This document shows, piece by piece, positions 37,725 to 50,745 of a stretch of DNA of 64,000 bases. The notes under the pieces were generated by a model. That model saw nothing but the letters and a program-made list of their open reading frames with translations, did no database searches and was not told the origin of the DNA. How positions within the stretch are numbered: position 1 is the first letter of the stretch; the number at the start of each line of letters is the position of its first letter. The position numbers were made by a program, and so were the translations under genes. Origin of the DNA: Eulemur rufifrons (taxonomy: Eukaryota > Chordata > Mammalia > Primates > Lemuridae); the NCBI RefSeq assembly GCF_041146395.1, contig NC_090999.1, positions 66,965,001 through 67,029,000 on the forward strand. Direction: 5' to 3'.

Positions 37725-38247
37725 TTTATTAGTTAAGGTTCCCCAGAGAAACAGAACACTTATAAATAAAATATTTATAAATATTTAGAAAAGGATTTAT
37801 TATGAGGAATTGGCTCATAAAAATATGGAGGCTGAGAAATCCATGGTCTTCTATCTGCAAGCTGGAGAACCAGGAAAGTCTATGGTGTAGTTCCAGTCCA
37901 ATGCTGAAGGCCTAAGAACAAGGGGAGCCAATGGTATAAGTCCTGGTCACAATCTGAAGGCCAGAGAAACAGAAGTGCTGGATCAGTCCACAGGGAGCAA
38001 AAGACAGATGTCTTAGCTCAAGAAGAGAGAAAGGAAATTCACCTTTCTTCTGCTTTTTATTCTTTTCTGAGCCCTCAATGAATTGAATGATGCCCACCCA
38101 CACTGGTGAGGGTGGATCTTCTTTACTCAGTCTACCAATTTAAATGCTAATCTCTTCGAGAAACATCTTCAAAGACATACCCAGAAATAATGTTTACCAG
38201 TTATCTAGACATCCCTTAGCAGAGTCAGCACATAAAATTAACTATCA
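37725..38247 (-). mobile_element. ERVL LTR (MLT2-like), 3' LTR of the element
   Basis: The sense strand (minus) starts TGTGATAGTTAATTTTATGTG at 38247 and runs to the reversed 'GTTCCCCAGAGAAACAGAAC' end near 37740. ERVL internal sequence follows directly on its right side, which fixes it as the 3' LTR of a minus-strand element. All reading frames are broken. Confidence 0.85.
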
Positions 38248-40840
38248 CAAGTCCATTCCTTGTAAATTTGGCACCCATAAGTGTGTTCTTAAGCCATACT
38301 TAGTATTCAAATAAAGATAAAAACAAGGTCATAATTCCACCTAACATGATGTGACAATCCTGTGTACAACCAAAGTTGCACTAATCCCTTCTATAAAGGA
38401 GAAGTGGTATAGTTTTCAAGTGATGTTTACTCTTCTCTTGATATACCATAACTTAAATACTATGATATAAAATGAACAATACTGATATAAAGTCCCATCT
38501 TATGTTTCATGATAATGGAATAAAAGAGGAAAGAAAAGATATATTTGCTTAATATGTATATATATACACATAAACTTATTCATAACAAAATAAGGATGAA
38601 ATACTTATGACAATTACTATCTTCATTTCTGTGACTGGTCATATGGTCATATCTGTTATGTATAACTACCTTTTTCTATTACCCATTCTGTATTCTCTTT
38701 GCCTTCAACAAGAACATCAGCTGGTTGTGGTTCTTTAGCTGGTGGGGTGATGCAAACCTTCATTTCTGAAGGGCCATTCGTAGTCTTGTCTGGATTGGGT
38801 TGTTATATTAAATAGGTTTCCATTGACCTTAATCATAGGGTATAGTAATACTAAGAGATGACTTAAGGGACATCCTATATTCCAGATAAACTCTTCTTTA
38901 CTTCTATTGTGGAGTAGTAGGGCAATTTCCACTTAATAGTCTGCATCAGTTATTCCAGCTAATACCACAACTTCCCCCTTGGCCTGTTGATTCAAAGACA
39001 TGAGGAGCCCAAAGTGGCTAGGTGGCAGTCTTAATTTTCAGATAAATGGAATCATTGTTGTGTCTCCTGGTAGCAGCATTCCTCCATCTGGAACTAAGAC
39101 CTCTAGGTTAGTAGACCACAAGGTTGTGAGAAGAGGAAACAAAAATTTTGCTAGTGGGTCACTAGGTATAATGGTGAGTGATACCACTCCCGTTTTTATC
39201 CTTGATCCCTGGACTCATGAATCTTGGCTATTGGAGAAATAGTACCATATACTGGACATTAACTCAGAATATATACAGCCTTATGGGGGAGAACTTTGCC
39301 CCAGCCCTTCAAGGTGTTGTCATCTAGCTGGTGATGAAACTGTGTCTTCAAAAGGACATTCCACTATTTTGCCAAGCCAGCTGCTTCAGGATGCTGGGGG
39401 AACATGGTGAGACCAATGAATTCCATGAGCATGGGCCCATTGCTGCACTTCTTTTGCTGTAAGCTGAGTCCTTTGATGAAAAACAATGCTATGTGAAATG
39501 CCATGTTTGTGGAAAAGGCATCTGTAAGTCTACAGATGGTAGTTTTGGCAGAAGCATTATGTGCAGGGAAGGCAAATCTATATCCAGAATAAGTGTCTAT
39601 TCCAGTTAGGAAAAATGATGGAAGCAGCCCAATATAATCAACCTGCCACCGGGTAACTGGCTGATCACCCAGGGGCTCAGTGGGGATTTATTGTTCTCTG
39701 CTGGTGGCAGATTGGGCCCTCAATGGTGGCTGTATCCAAGTCAGCCTGGGTGAGTGGAAGTCCATGTTGCTAAGCCCATGCATAACCTCCATTCCTACTA
39801 TGGTGGCCGTTTTGCTTATGAGCCTGTTCGGCAATGACAGGGATGACTTCATAAAGAGGCTGACTGGTATCTATGGGGTGGGTCATTCTATCTACTTGAT
39901 TATTAAAATTATCCTCTGCTGAGGTCAGCTTTAGGTGAGAATTCACATGGGACACTAACATCTTCATGTTGTTTGCCCATTCAGAGAGGTCTATCCATAT
40001 ATCTCTCTTCCCCAGATTACTTTGTCAACAAGTTTTCAATTATTTTCTTCCAAGTCCCTGACCATCCAGCCAAACTATTGGCTATAGCCCATGAATCAAT
40101 ATATAATCACACACCTTGCCATTTCTTCTATCAAGCAAAGTGTCCAACCAGGTTCACTGCTTGAAGTTCTGTTCACTGGGAGATTTCCCTTCACCACTGT
40201 CTTTCAGGGATGTCCTAGAGAGGGAGTATAGTTCTACAGCTGTACTCTTTTGGGTAGTGCCAAAACCATTGGTAAATCAGGCTCATGTCTTCTTTTTCTC
40301 TGTCAACTGATTTTAAGGAACTCCCCATGAGGCCATAGGTGCAGGCTGAGAGAGAGAAGGCAGTGTAGCAGGAGCAAGGACCAGGGGCATCTGAGTTGCT
40401 CCTTTGTGTAACTTACTTGTGTATTCAAGGCCTCCTCAGGGCCTGATCACCTATATATACCACTTCCATTTCATGATGTAGTGTTGCTGTGCATGTGCAA
40501 TTTCATGTCTCTGTGAGTCACATAACACCTAGTTCATGATGGTCATCTCAGGCCACATGGTCTCTTGTTGGCAATGATGAAGTGTTTAGTCTCTACTAAG
40601 GCCCAGTAACAGGATAAGAGCTGTATCTAAAAAGGAGAGTAATTATCTGCAGATTATGCAGGGCCTTGCTCTAATATCCTTCTTATCTTCTCTTTCTGGA
40701 ACCTCTATTTTCCACTCATCTATGTCCAGCATTTTAGAGTCATCTTTGACGGTTTTTCTTCCCCTGTTCCAACATTCACCTCCAGGGGCCTGCCAAAGGC
40801 TCCTAACAGCATCCCTATATGGCATTGATTAAATAGTTTC
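38248..40840 (-). mobile_element. ERVL internal region (pol-derived), decayed
   Basis: The minus strand corresponds to the 3' part of an ERVL provirus; the blocks at about 39400-39700 and 40110-40830 match remembered ERVL pol sequence well. Frameshifts and stops are frequent, so there is no coding capacity. Plus-strand ORFs (39000-40310) are shadows. No matching 5' LTR abuts the right end, where an L1 ORF1 fragment begins. ERVL copies predate primates; this one is a fossil. Confidence 0.82.
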
Positions 40841-40941
40841 CAAGAAATTGGAATACATCCCAGAACAAAGCTCAAGAAAATTTATAGGCATACAAAAACA
40901 TCTAGCACTCAACAAAGTAAAATTCAGTTTGGTAACCAATT

Positions 40942-41324
40942 AAAGATTACAAGGCATCTCATGGAGGTAGAGAGTAGAATGATAGATACTAGAGGCTGGG
41001 AAGGGTGTGTGGGTAGTGGGTGGGGGATGAAAAAAGGTTGGTTAATGGGTACAAACATACAGTTGAATAGAATGAATAAGTTCTGACATTCGATAGCAGA
41101 GTAGGGTGGCTATAGTTAACAACAGTGTAGTATATATTTCAAAATAGGTAGAAGAGAGAACTTGAAATGTTCCCAAAACATAGAAATGGTAACTATTTGA
41201 GATGATGGATACCCTACATGCCCTGACTTGATCATTACACATTTTGTGCATATAACAAAATATCACATATATCCCATAAATATATAATATTATGTATCAT
41301 TTTTTAAAAAAAGATTACAAGGCA
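40942..41324 (+). mobile_element. 5'-truncated L1 tail (L1MA-like 3' UTR) with TSD
   Basis: The body 40957-41309 is L1 3' UTR: 'GAGGTAGAGAGTAGAATGAT', 'GGTTAATGGGTACAAACATA', then 'GATGGATACCCTACATGCC'. It ends in A7. A 15-base TSD, AAAGATTACAAGGCA, is at 40942-40956 and 41310-41324. It sits inside the older ORF1 fragment. Confidence 0.9.
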
Positions 41325-41529
41325 CGCAAACAAGCAGGAAAAGAAGACCTATAATGAGAAGGAAAATCAATCAGTTGAAACCAGAACTGATATAGATAGC
41401 GGACAAGGACATTAAAACCATTATAACTGTATTTCACATGTTAAAAAATTTAAGTAGATTGAAGATATAGAAAAGACCCAAATGGAACTCCTAGGGATGA
41501 AAGAAACATCTGAGATGAAAAATATGATG

Positions 41530-42080
41530 GATGGTGTACTAGTCCGGGTTCTCCAGAGAAACAGAACCAATGGGATATGTGCATGTATCTGTATACATGC
41601 ATACATAATATGTTTATATGTAGTATATATGTGTCTATATGGGACACGTAGATATGATATACATTTATGTATATATGTGTGTACATTTATGTGTGTGAGT
41701 GGGGTGTGTGTGTGTGTGTGTGTATAGATAGAGAGATTTATTTTAAGAAAGTAGTTCATGCAATTGTGGGGACTGGCAAGTCTGAAGTTTGCAGGGTGGG
41801 CCAGCAGGCTGGAAATGTTGTAGTCTTGAGTCAAAAGGCAGCCTGGAGACAGAATTCCCTTTTCCTTGGAGGAGCTCAGTCATCTCTTAATGCCTTCAGC
41901 TTATTGGATGAAACTAACCCACGTTATGGAATATAATCTGCTTTATTCAATGTCTACTGATTTAATTGTTAATCACATCTGAAAAATACCTTCACAGAAA
42001 CATGCAAGCTGCTGTCTTGCCAAGCAGCTGGGCATCATAGCCTAGCAAAGCTGACACATAAAATAATTCATCACAAATGG
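41530..42080 (-). mobile_element. Solo ERVL LTR (MLT2-like) nested in L1, 5-bp TSD
   Basis: The LTR is 41535-42075. Sense (minus) it starts TGTGATGAATTATTTTATGTG and ends ACTAGTACA. Flanks GATGG (41530-41534) and AATGG (42076-42080) match at four of five bases. A TATG/(TG)n tract lies within it (about 41590-41730). It is a different subfamily from the LTR at 37725-38247, so the two are not one provirus pair. Confidence 0.85.
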
Positions 42081-42222
42081 GATTAACAACAGATTAACAT
42101 TTCCAAAGAAAATATTAGTGAACTTGAAGACATAACAATTGAAAATTTATTGATATTCAAAATCTCTCTCTGGCACTTTGTGATAATTATATGAAGTACT
42201 AATGGCATTTAAATTTTATTTA

Positions 42223-42590
<368 letters not shown>

Positions 42591-42794
42591 ATAGAGCTTT
42601 AGCTCCAGAATCCAAAGTGCTTTATGAGGAATTGATAAGCCTCATTATTCAAGAAAGTAAGGACCAAGATAATTCATTTAATTGTGCTTAACTATATATT
42701 GATGTTTTTGCCTATATTTATGAAGCGGGAGGTCAGAATTCTACTAAGTTTAATGTCAGCAGTGGCAGCATTGCCATCATCATGAAATAATAAT

Positions 42795-43010
42795 ACCATC
42801 ATTTATTGAGCCCCTACAATATGCCTGACACCATTCTAGATCACCCTATCACAATACCACATCACAATGACCCTATAAGCATATGATTATCAATTTCATT
42901 TTACAGATAAGGAAACTGAGGCTCAGAGAGTTTTAGTAACTTGCCCAACATTGCAACCCACTGAATACTACAGCCGCTACTTAAACTCAGGATGACTCTA
43001 ATACTTCCCA
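42795..43010 (-). mobile_element. MIR SINE
   Basis: Reversed MIR: 'ATTTATTGAGCCCCTACAAT', the conserved core 'TTTTACAGATAAGGAAACTG' with 'AGGCTCAGAGAG' (about 42900-42930), then the tRNA-related side. Confidence 0.85.
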
Positions 43011-43859
43011 CTGGCTACACTAACACATGTCTATGTATGAGTCTTCTTTGATGTTCTTACAGCTGTGGCAACTAGGGAAAATCACAACATATAATTCTTT
43101 TTCTATCAAAAGTTTTTATGCAGGGCTTCCTCAGCTTGTCTGGGCTAGTGCGAAGAGATGCCTCCTACTAACATACCTGGAAGGATACCAGGTAGGGCAG
43201 TCAGGAAGGGACATATAATGGAAGGAAATGTATGAAAACTAGGAAATGCTTTCAAATAAAAATATTGTTTTCACACGTTCACAATAACTTCCACTAGTCA
43301 AAAAGTTTTGCCCATCAAAGCCACACTTTAAAGATTAATCAGGTATAATATACACTTAACATATCAGTTTGTGGTAATTGCTTGTGAGGGGTTCAAACCA
43401 ACTTATATTTTTAAGTTATTCAAAAGTCTCATTGCAAGATTGACTAATCAGTGTTTTGCTCAAGAAAATTTCTTTATATAGTTGGTACAAAGATAACTTG
43501 TTTGCAAGCTTCTATCCAAAGGATTACACATTTCAAGTCATCATATTTGGAAATAATGCACTGGAGAAGGGGAGGAAATCATCCACCAGTTCTACTTTGG
43601 GGATCATTGGGAGCTCCTAGGAATGTTGACTGGAAAACTGAGGTTCTTATGACACATGTTGTTTATAAAGTTGGTGTTGCTGGGCAAAGGCTGGGCCTTT
43701 GGAACCAGGCTGCTCAGTTGTTTTGACTTGGCCTTAAGTGCCATTTACACAGTGTAGCAATCACACATACAAGACATAAATTGTCAGCATGTGGAATATT
43801 CCCTTGTGCCCTTTCTAGGCAATGTTTTCTACTGCAAGAATTACTAGCTATTCTCACTC
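43011..43859. other. Unassigned part of the probable retrocopy
   Basis: No repeat or gene recognised. ORFs at 43027-43218 and 43451-43726 are short, with no domain. Confidence 0.4.
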
Positions 43860-44138
43860 TTTTTCCCTCAATTTCAGTTGATTAATTTTACCTGTTCTTA
43901 AACTTCGTGTAAATGGAATCATACAGCGCGGTCAGATTGATGACTGGATTCTTGAACATATTATTGTATCTGTGAGACTCATACATTTTGTTCTGCGGAG
44001 CAAAAGGTTTCTTTTTCTGTGTGGTATTCCCTTATATGAATATATTACTATGTATCTGTTCTCCTGGTTGATGGACATCTGTTTAAATGCTTTCTAGATT
44101 TGAGTTGTTATTAATAAAATTGATATAGATAATTTTGT
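43860..44138 (-). mobile_element. Old L1 (L1M) ORF2 fragment
   Basis: Reversed L1 ORF2 3' sequence: 'GTAAATGGAATCATACAGCG', 'GTTGATGGACATCTGTTTAA'. The segment ends at the poly-A of the surrounding retrocopy. Confidence 0.65.
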
Positions 44139-44152
44139 AAAAAAAAAAAAAA

Positions 44153-44255
44153 CAGAAACAGAGAAAAGAAAGAATAAAAAAATGAGCAGCACATCAGTGA
44201 ACTGTGGGACAAGCTGAACCAGTCTAATATATCTGTAATTGCAGTCCAATGGACA
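44153..44255 (+). mobile_element. L1M/HAL1 ORF1 fragment, continuation of the 40855 element
   Basis: Reads 'AAAAAATGAGCAGCACATCA', then 'GTGAACTGTGGGACAAGC' and 'CTAATATATCTGTAATTGCA', a typical ORF1 stretch that follows directly on the piece ending at 42163. Confidence 0.72.
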
Positions 44256-45060
44256 TTTTCAATCTTTATTTACTTCACCTTTCAGCAGCATTTGACACTG
44301 TTGACTACTTCTCCTTTTTCAAAATACCTCATTTTCTTGGTACCAGATTCTGTTGGTTTTTCTCCTGTTGGGTTGCTTATTCTTTGTCTCCTTTTCCCTT
44401 TCTTCTACCCATCCTTACATGCTCCTTTCTCTTGCAAGTCTACACACTCTTCTGGGTGATCTTATTCACTGCAATGGCCTAAGTTACCATTTCCAACTAC
44501 TCAAAATAGTTTCCTTCAATCCAGAATGCTCCTGCACATTTGACCTAAATACTGGTCTGCCTTTTTCATGTTCCATAGGCATTACAAACCCAACATAATC
44601 ATATCTAAGTTCAACCTCTTTCCTTAACTCCCAACCTGCTCCACTCCCGCATTTCCTGTTTTGCTGAATGCATCCACTCATCTCTCCAAGCCAGACATCT
44701 GGTAATTTCTTGGACTTCTTTTTACATCACTTTCCATCAGTCACAAAGTCCCGCTAATTCTACTTCTTAAGTATTTCTAGAATGTACATATTCCTTTATC
44801 TCTATTGCCACCAACATAAGTTAGACAGCTGTTCTCTCTCTCCTGGTTTATGGCAAAAATGTTCTAATTTGTTCTCTATCTCCATGTTTCCCAGTTTCAG
44901 TCAATTTGTGGTTTTGTAAAAGGAAAATCAGGTTATTCTTCTCCTTAAAACACTTTAGTGGCTCCCACTTTACTGAGGGAACTCCTTGGCATTCATTACA
45001 AGCATCTGTCCAAGCTCCCATTCATCTTTCATTAACCCTTTCTCACCTTAGGCTCTAAGG
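44256..45060 (+). mobile_element. L2 LINE fragment (ORF region)
   Basis: In sense orientation: 'TTTCAGCAGCATTTGACACT' with 'GTTGACTACTTCTCC' near 44281-44313, the L2 reverse-transcriptase region, decaying through 45060. Ancient, with no open frame. Confidence 0.7.
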
Positions 45061-45400
45061 TATAGTCATACAGAACTTAATATATAGTTATCAAATTGAA
45101 TTGAAATGCATGGATAAGCTTCTAGGTATGCCTAAAACTGTTTTCAAAATGACTTATCTCTGTGCATTCCTCTGCTTTATTAGATTCTCCAAAGTACTTT
45201 AAGAATCTAGCCCATAGAGGCTGATTTGTTATGGCTGGGGATCACTCCATGCTCCAGTTTCTTCATACTTTCTAAGCCTTTTTTGCATCCTTTTGACTCA
45301 TAGACAATAAAGGCGTGACCACAATTGGCTACAGCCACTGCAAGGTGATGAAGCTCTAATGGGAAAGAAACTATTCCAGAGGAAAATTAAGGCCTTCATT
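45061..45400. other. Diverged sequence between L2 pieces
   Basis: No clear identity; possibly further L2 or another old insert. Confidence 0.4.
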
Positions 45401-45840
45401 ATCTTTTTTGAGGATGATTGCAATAGTTTCCTGACTGGTATTTCTGCTTCTTTTATCCTCCAGTCTTATCTTACAGTCTGTTGGCAAAGCCATCTAAAAA
45501 GATCAGGTCTGATCATGTCAGTCCTTGTTTAAAACTCTTTAATGGCTCACCTTGATTCTGAGGATGAAGTTTAAACTAGTTTCCACTGTGGGTGCGGCAC
45601 TCCCTGGTCTGGTCCCTGCTTGCTTCTCCATCTGGAGCTCTCACTGTTCTCTTATTCCTTACTTCATCCCCCCTCGCTGCTTGCACGTCCCCTAACAGGC
45701 TGGGCTGTTTGGGGGATTTTTATTCATTCCACTTGTTTGAACCACTTTTTCCATTACCGATGCCAAAGTGACAATTTCTTTCTCTGTGCTTGTTCCTGCT
45801 TCCATCATAGAGCTTGAAGGACTTGGGTGCCTGACACATG
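45401..45840 (+). mobile_element. L2 LINE fragment (3' part of ORF)
   Basis: In sense orientation: 'GATTGCAATAGTTTCCTGAC', 'AGGTCTGATCATGTCAGTCC' and 'TTTAATGGCTCACC', the usual L2 order. Probably the same element as 44256-45060. Confidence 0.75.
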
Positions 45841-46978
45841 GGAACTATGGATCATAGGGTTTTTGAAAGTATGACTGACTTACTGACTGACGAGATGAAA
45901 ACGTAAGCATGTGGATTCCATTCCCTCTTGGAAGCCAAAACCCAAACCCAGATCTTTTTCTTGACAGTGCTTACCCTTTACCCTTACCTTGCGTTTCTCA
46001 TTTTCCATTAAGTGACAGCCCCTCAAAAGAGTAATCTATGTTCCATTGCCTTTGAGTTTTTACTATTTATTCCTTAATCCTTTACAATATGGCTTTTGTC
46101 CTCATTATTTTACTGAAATTATATACTCAGTATGTATGACACCCCCTTCTTGCTATATTCAATGACTTTATATTTTGTATTTAACTTCTCTCTTTTTTCA
46201 TATCCTACCACCCTCTCATACTCAGCATTCTAAAACTAAATATTCTAATATTCTCTTCACATCAGTTTCTCATGTATGAGCTGCATAGGTGTAAAACTAG
46301 TAACTGAATCATAAATCCTTCAGTTTATTTTCCATCTCCTTATGCACAGAACTATTACATTTCTTCTTTTGTAATATTTTCATCTATATCATTTCATTTG
46401 TACAGTTACTATGCTAATTTACAATTTTATTATTTCATTGATGCAACTTTACAATAAACTACTAGCTGTCTAATAGAAATATAACATGAGCCACATATAA
46501 AATTTTGAATTTTCTGGTAGACATTTAAAAAATAAAAAGTTGAAATTAATTTTATTAATATATTTTATTCATCTCAATTTATCTAAAATATTGTCATTTC
46601 AAAATGTAATTAGCATAAAAATATTGAGACGTTTTACCTTTTTCTGATTCTAGTGTTTGAAATCTAGTTTGTATTTTGCACTTACAGCATATCTTGAGTG
46701 ACAGTAACCACATTTCTAGTCCTTAGTATTAATAGCTTTATGTAACTAGTGGCTACTGTATAGGACAGCACAAAGCCTAGCGGACCTCTTTGACTCCAAC
46801 TTTTTACTTTTTCCAATGGAATTTGTATGCCATCATTAGACCAATCTTTCATCACTATTTTCATCACAAGTATGTCTGATGAAGAAAAGACTTTATGGTT
46901 ACTTCATTTGGGTTCCATGGAAAGAACTGATCACTTTTTATGACTTGATTTAAGACCTCCATAAATTCCTCTCACATT
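45841..46978. other. Intergenic sequence with a possible L2 remnant
   Basis: A patch at about 46080-46200 ('AATATGGCTTTTGTCCTCAT', 'TACTGAAATTATATACTCAG') resembles an upstream part of L2. Otherwise no feature recognised. Confidence 0.4.
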
Positions 46979-47044
46979 CAGTAATCTCCCCTTATCCATG
47001 GTTTCTTTCTGCAGTCAACCATGGTCTGAAATATTAAGTTATTT

Positions 47045-47075
<31 letters not shown>

Positions 47076-47294
47076 AACTTCACATAACTTTTATTATAGT
47101 ATATTGCTGTGATTGTTGTATTTTATTATTGTTGTTGTTAATCTCTTCCTGTGCCTAATTTCTAAATTAAACTTTAGCATAGGTATTTATGTATAGGACA
47201 AAATATAGTATATATAGCATTTAGTATTATCCTCAGTTTCCGGCATCCACTGGGGTCTTGGAATGTATCCCCTGCAGATAAAGTGAGACTACTG
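46979..47294. mobile_element. Non-autonomous Tigger-type DNA transposon remnant
   Basis: The ends form imperfect terminal inverted repeats: CAGTAATCTCCCCTTATCC at the left (46979) and, reversed, CAGTAGTCTCACTTTATC at the right (47294). The right interior ('GGCATCCACTGGGGTCTTGG', 'AATGTATCCCCTGCAGATAA') is typical of Tigger/MER2-group elements. A (GA)n tract at 47047-47072 interrupts it. No transposase frame remains. Confidence 0.78.
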
Positions 47295-47399
47295 TACTGA
47301 TCCAACATTATTTTCAGCTTACTTAACATTATTTTAAACTTATTCAACATTCTTTTCACCAGATCCCAAAGTATATCAGTTGTTTTAGTTGTATAGTTC

Positions 47400-47560
47400 T
47401 TATGTCTGTTCCATGAACATGTCTGCTCATTCCTACCCTTATTCCTTAACTCACAGAGTCCCTGTTTCTTGGTGGATTTCCTCTCTTCCTACCTCTCAAT
47501 TTCCAGATCAAATTCTTTTTTCTTTATGAAGCTTTTTCTGAGTGGTACAACCAGAGGGAA
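47400..47560 (+). mobile_element. Possible L2 LINE fragment
   Basis: C/T-rich text with 'TTTATGAAGCTTTTTCTGAG' is reminiscent of the L2 3' region in sense orientation. Weak. Confidence 0.35.
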
Positions 47561-47734
47561 AAGTGATGGTGTTAGGATGTGAACATATCAGGAAATTGTG
47601 TAATTAGTTATATAAATAATGTACAATTTGCTGTATTTTCTTAATAAAAGAAGAAAAATTGAGAGCATAAAAAGTTATCTTTATTATGGACTTAATAATC
47701 ATACTCTTCTTTATCATTACATTTTAAATTATTA

Positions 47735-47945
47735 TTAGCTAACACTATTGTTTGCTATGTAATGAACACTCTGCTAAGTGAATTACGTGCATTATCTCCT
47801 TTAATTCTCAAAAAAATATGGATAGGATTCTATTATATTACCCTACCTTGTAGACAGTACATTTGAGGTAAAGAATATTAAATTGTCTAGAAAGAAGTGC
47901 AGACAAGATTTGCAACTTAACTCTTTGACTCTTACTTTTAACCAC
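47735..47945 (-). mobile_element. MIR-like SINE, diverged
   Basis: Reversed MIR layout: 'TGCTAAGTGAATTACGTGCA', 'TATCTCCTTTAATTCTCA', then a decayed core. Moderately convincing only. Confidence 0.55.
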
Positions 47946-50388
47946 ACGTAACAGTAACTTTTCCAAGGAAATTGCCCCTAGGAGATCAACAGAGCCTTCT
48001 GAAAATAAGGATTATTGCAGTTCTCATCTCATTGATAACTTAGATAACAACCGAGATGCTTTCCTTAAGATATTGTACATGTGTTATGATACCTAACTCA
48101 GCTAAAATTGCCTTCTAACGTTTTCTGGGGTTGGCATAACGCAGCTCTGCATTTCCAAAAATTGACCATTCATAACTTTTACATTTATTAATAAATTTAA
48201 TAAGCAATTTAGAAATATAAATATACATTTCCTAATTCAATATGCTAGTAACATAGAAAATTTAAAACTGCATAAAAATTATTTGACTTGATCTCATATG
48301 TTTGGCAGCCCTTTCTAACTCTTCTCTATTACCAAATTCAGCCTATGAATGAAGTATAAATTATGACTTAAGCAGGTGCAATTCTTTTAGTAAAATTATT
48401 TTAGACAAAACATCCCATTTATGAAATATGTGGAGAAAAAAAATAAATCTGTTTTAGTGTAAGGTAAATGATAAGATATCATTTGGTACCTGAATGAAAC
48501 AGTCTCATAAGTAAATCTTTCAAAATTTAGTATTATCACCTATGCCATTTATGTGATACAAATTTGTGAGATGTTGAGATGTTTTTACTTCTAAATGGAT
48601 TGTAGCTTCCAAATTGATGACATAGAAAATTCCTTTACTTCTTCCTTTACAACAAATGCAAATTTATCATTAAACTTTTGCATCCTCCCACCTATTTTTC
48701 GTAAATGTGTTCATTGAAAAAGAAAAGAAAATGGAGTCCATGACGAGTTTTCTGGGTGATGTGAGTCCTGGTCGGGTCATTCATCTGCAGTGTTCATTGA
48801 ATATAATCTTTTGACATTCATTCCTCACTAAACTGAAATAACGCTTTTATCTTATCTTCTTAGGTCTGGAACCATTTGATCTTCCTTATCCCTTGAGTCA
48901 GATTATTCTCCAACTAACCTCTAGAAGTGGAGTTCTAATCAATACTGGAGAGATTGGAATAATGACCTTGTTTTACACAGCGTCCTTTCTTTAAGGCTAA
49001 TAGCTTCATTTTGTTTTTGCATGTTTTATTTATTACCACAATTAGCCCAATTCTTGCCTTGATACTGACCAAGATTCTTCATTTATCTTCTCCCAACTTC
49101 AGTTATTAGTAATTTTTCTGGTGAAATCTCATTTATTTTACAGTGTTATTATAATTTTTCTTCATTAAGAGGAGTACTTGCATTTTTGAAAATGCTTTGT
49201 TCCAAAATAGTTACAGTTTCTGCACCTTAAATCATCTCTGACTTTAACTAGGACTGCATTAAGGTGGTAAATTCAGGAGAGGGTTGAGATCTTTTATTCT
49301 TCACATTGTTTCAATTTTTTCCAATTTTTGTACCTTTAAGATGCTGGCTATTTCTACTCTAATGGAAGTGAAATATTAATATATATGTCAAATCAGTGGA
49401 GAATCTGGCATTAACTATGTGTGCAGAATGGATTAACTATAATATTAGCTTAAATTTCTAACTAAATCGTATACAAAGGTCCTTAGGAATGTAGATTCCT
49501 ATTTCATGAATTGCTTGAGACTTCCTTATTAAAAAAAAATAAGTAGAAATTTTGAGAGAGGTGGTGTCATTTTGTAAGTTAGAAAATGCCTCTGCCTAGT
49601 TATTTCAATGTCCCTGAAACTCTTTAAAGGAATGTAGATATGAAATTAAATGGTTTATTATTACTATTCTAAAGAGACGTCTGTATATATGCCCCATGAC
49701 CCTTTATGAGGACTCTTTCTTGATGAAAGAATGTTAAGCAATAGATGAGAAGAAAAGAGATGTGAAAATCTGGGCAGTTTTTTCTACTAACCATTATCAT
49801 CAATGATACCTTAGTTTTTTAAAGTAACTATTTCTATTCTACTTTTCAGTGCAAAATTGTAACTGAAGTGGGGTTAAATCCCACCTAATTTGCCCAGCTC
49901 CAGCTGGACTCCACTTTTCTGAGAAATGGGTGGTTTCTAAAGGTTTTTTTTTCTTTTTAGATGAGGAGGCATTTATAGCAGAGTTTTGTATACATGCTTA
50001 TAAAGATGTACATTGTGTATATCTAATGTTAATGGAGAGATTGTTTAGCCAGGTCTCTTAAGCTTTTCTTTCTAAAACATGTTTGATTCCTGTTACTTAT
50101 TTTTTAACTCAGGTGACTTTGTTTAATTTAAGTCATATCAAATATATAATTGTTACTTAACATAGGTTTATCAATGTTTTGTTGTTGTTTTTGGAAACAT
50201 GCAGAGAGGAACTTAAAAGCCTGGTGTTATCCAAAGCAAAACAAAGGCTTATTTGATAATCTTAAAACTTACTCTTTTTCTAATTGCATTGCTTAGAATA
50301 GATTGTTTTGTACTTACTAGCTTAACCTCTGAATAACATATTATAATCTCAATGAAATCTTTCTGTTTTACAAAAAAATTCTTACTTG
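47946..50388. other. 2.4-kb AT-rich intergenic stretch
   Basis: No gene or repeat recognised. ORFs are short. Confidence 0.45.
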
Positions 50389-50745
50389 GCTAGTGTCTTA
50401 GTCTGTTTGTGCTGCTGTAACAACAAAACACAGACTAGGTAATTTGTAAAGAACAGAAATTTATTTCTTACAGTCTGTTGGCTGGACAGTCTAATTATCA
50501 AGGCACTGACATTTGGTATCTGGTGAGGGTCTTCTTGCTGCATCTTTATACAGTGCAAGGGATGGAAGGGCAAGAGGGGCCTAAGGTAGCTTCCTTCAGC
50601 TCTTTTATAGGACACTAATCCATTCATGAGAGTAAAGCCCTCATGATTTAGTCACTTCCCGAAAGGCCCCAATCTTAGTACCAATACAATAGGGATTAAG
50701 TTTTAACACATGAATTTTAGAGGGCATTCAGACCAGAGCAGCTAG
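50389..50745 (-). mobile_element. Solo MaLR (MLT1-like) LTR, perfect 5-bp TSD
   Basis: The LTR is 50394-50740. Sense (minus) it starts TGCTCTGGTCTGAATG and ends AGACTAAGACA. A perfect TSD, GCTAG, is at 50389-50393 and 50741-50745. The short 347-base length and the block order fit MLT1-group LTRs. Confidence 0.9.

Larger units (their letters stand above)
40855..42163 (+). mobile_element. Ancient L1M/HAL1 ORF1 fragment, split by two insertions
   Basis: Three collinear pieces (40855-40956, 41325-41534, 42076-42163) read as ORF1-region L1 sequence: 'AAAAACATCTAGCACTCAAC', then 'AAGACCCAAATGGAACTCCT' with 'ATCTGAGATGAAAAATA', then 'GGGATTAACAACAGATTAAC' with 'GTGAACTTGAAGACATAAC'. A fourth piece continues at 44153. 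Insertions at 40957-41309 (L1 tail) and 41535-42075 (LTR) separate them. No open frame remains. Confidence 0.8.

Noticed and set aside
37725..42075. One complete ERVL provirus between two LTRs
   Set aside because: The LTRs differ in subfamily; the right one has its own TSD inside an L1 fragment, and L1 sequence lies between it and the ERVL internal region.
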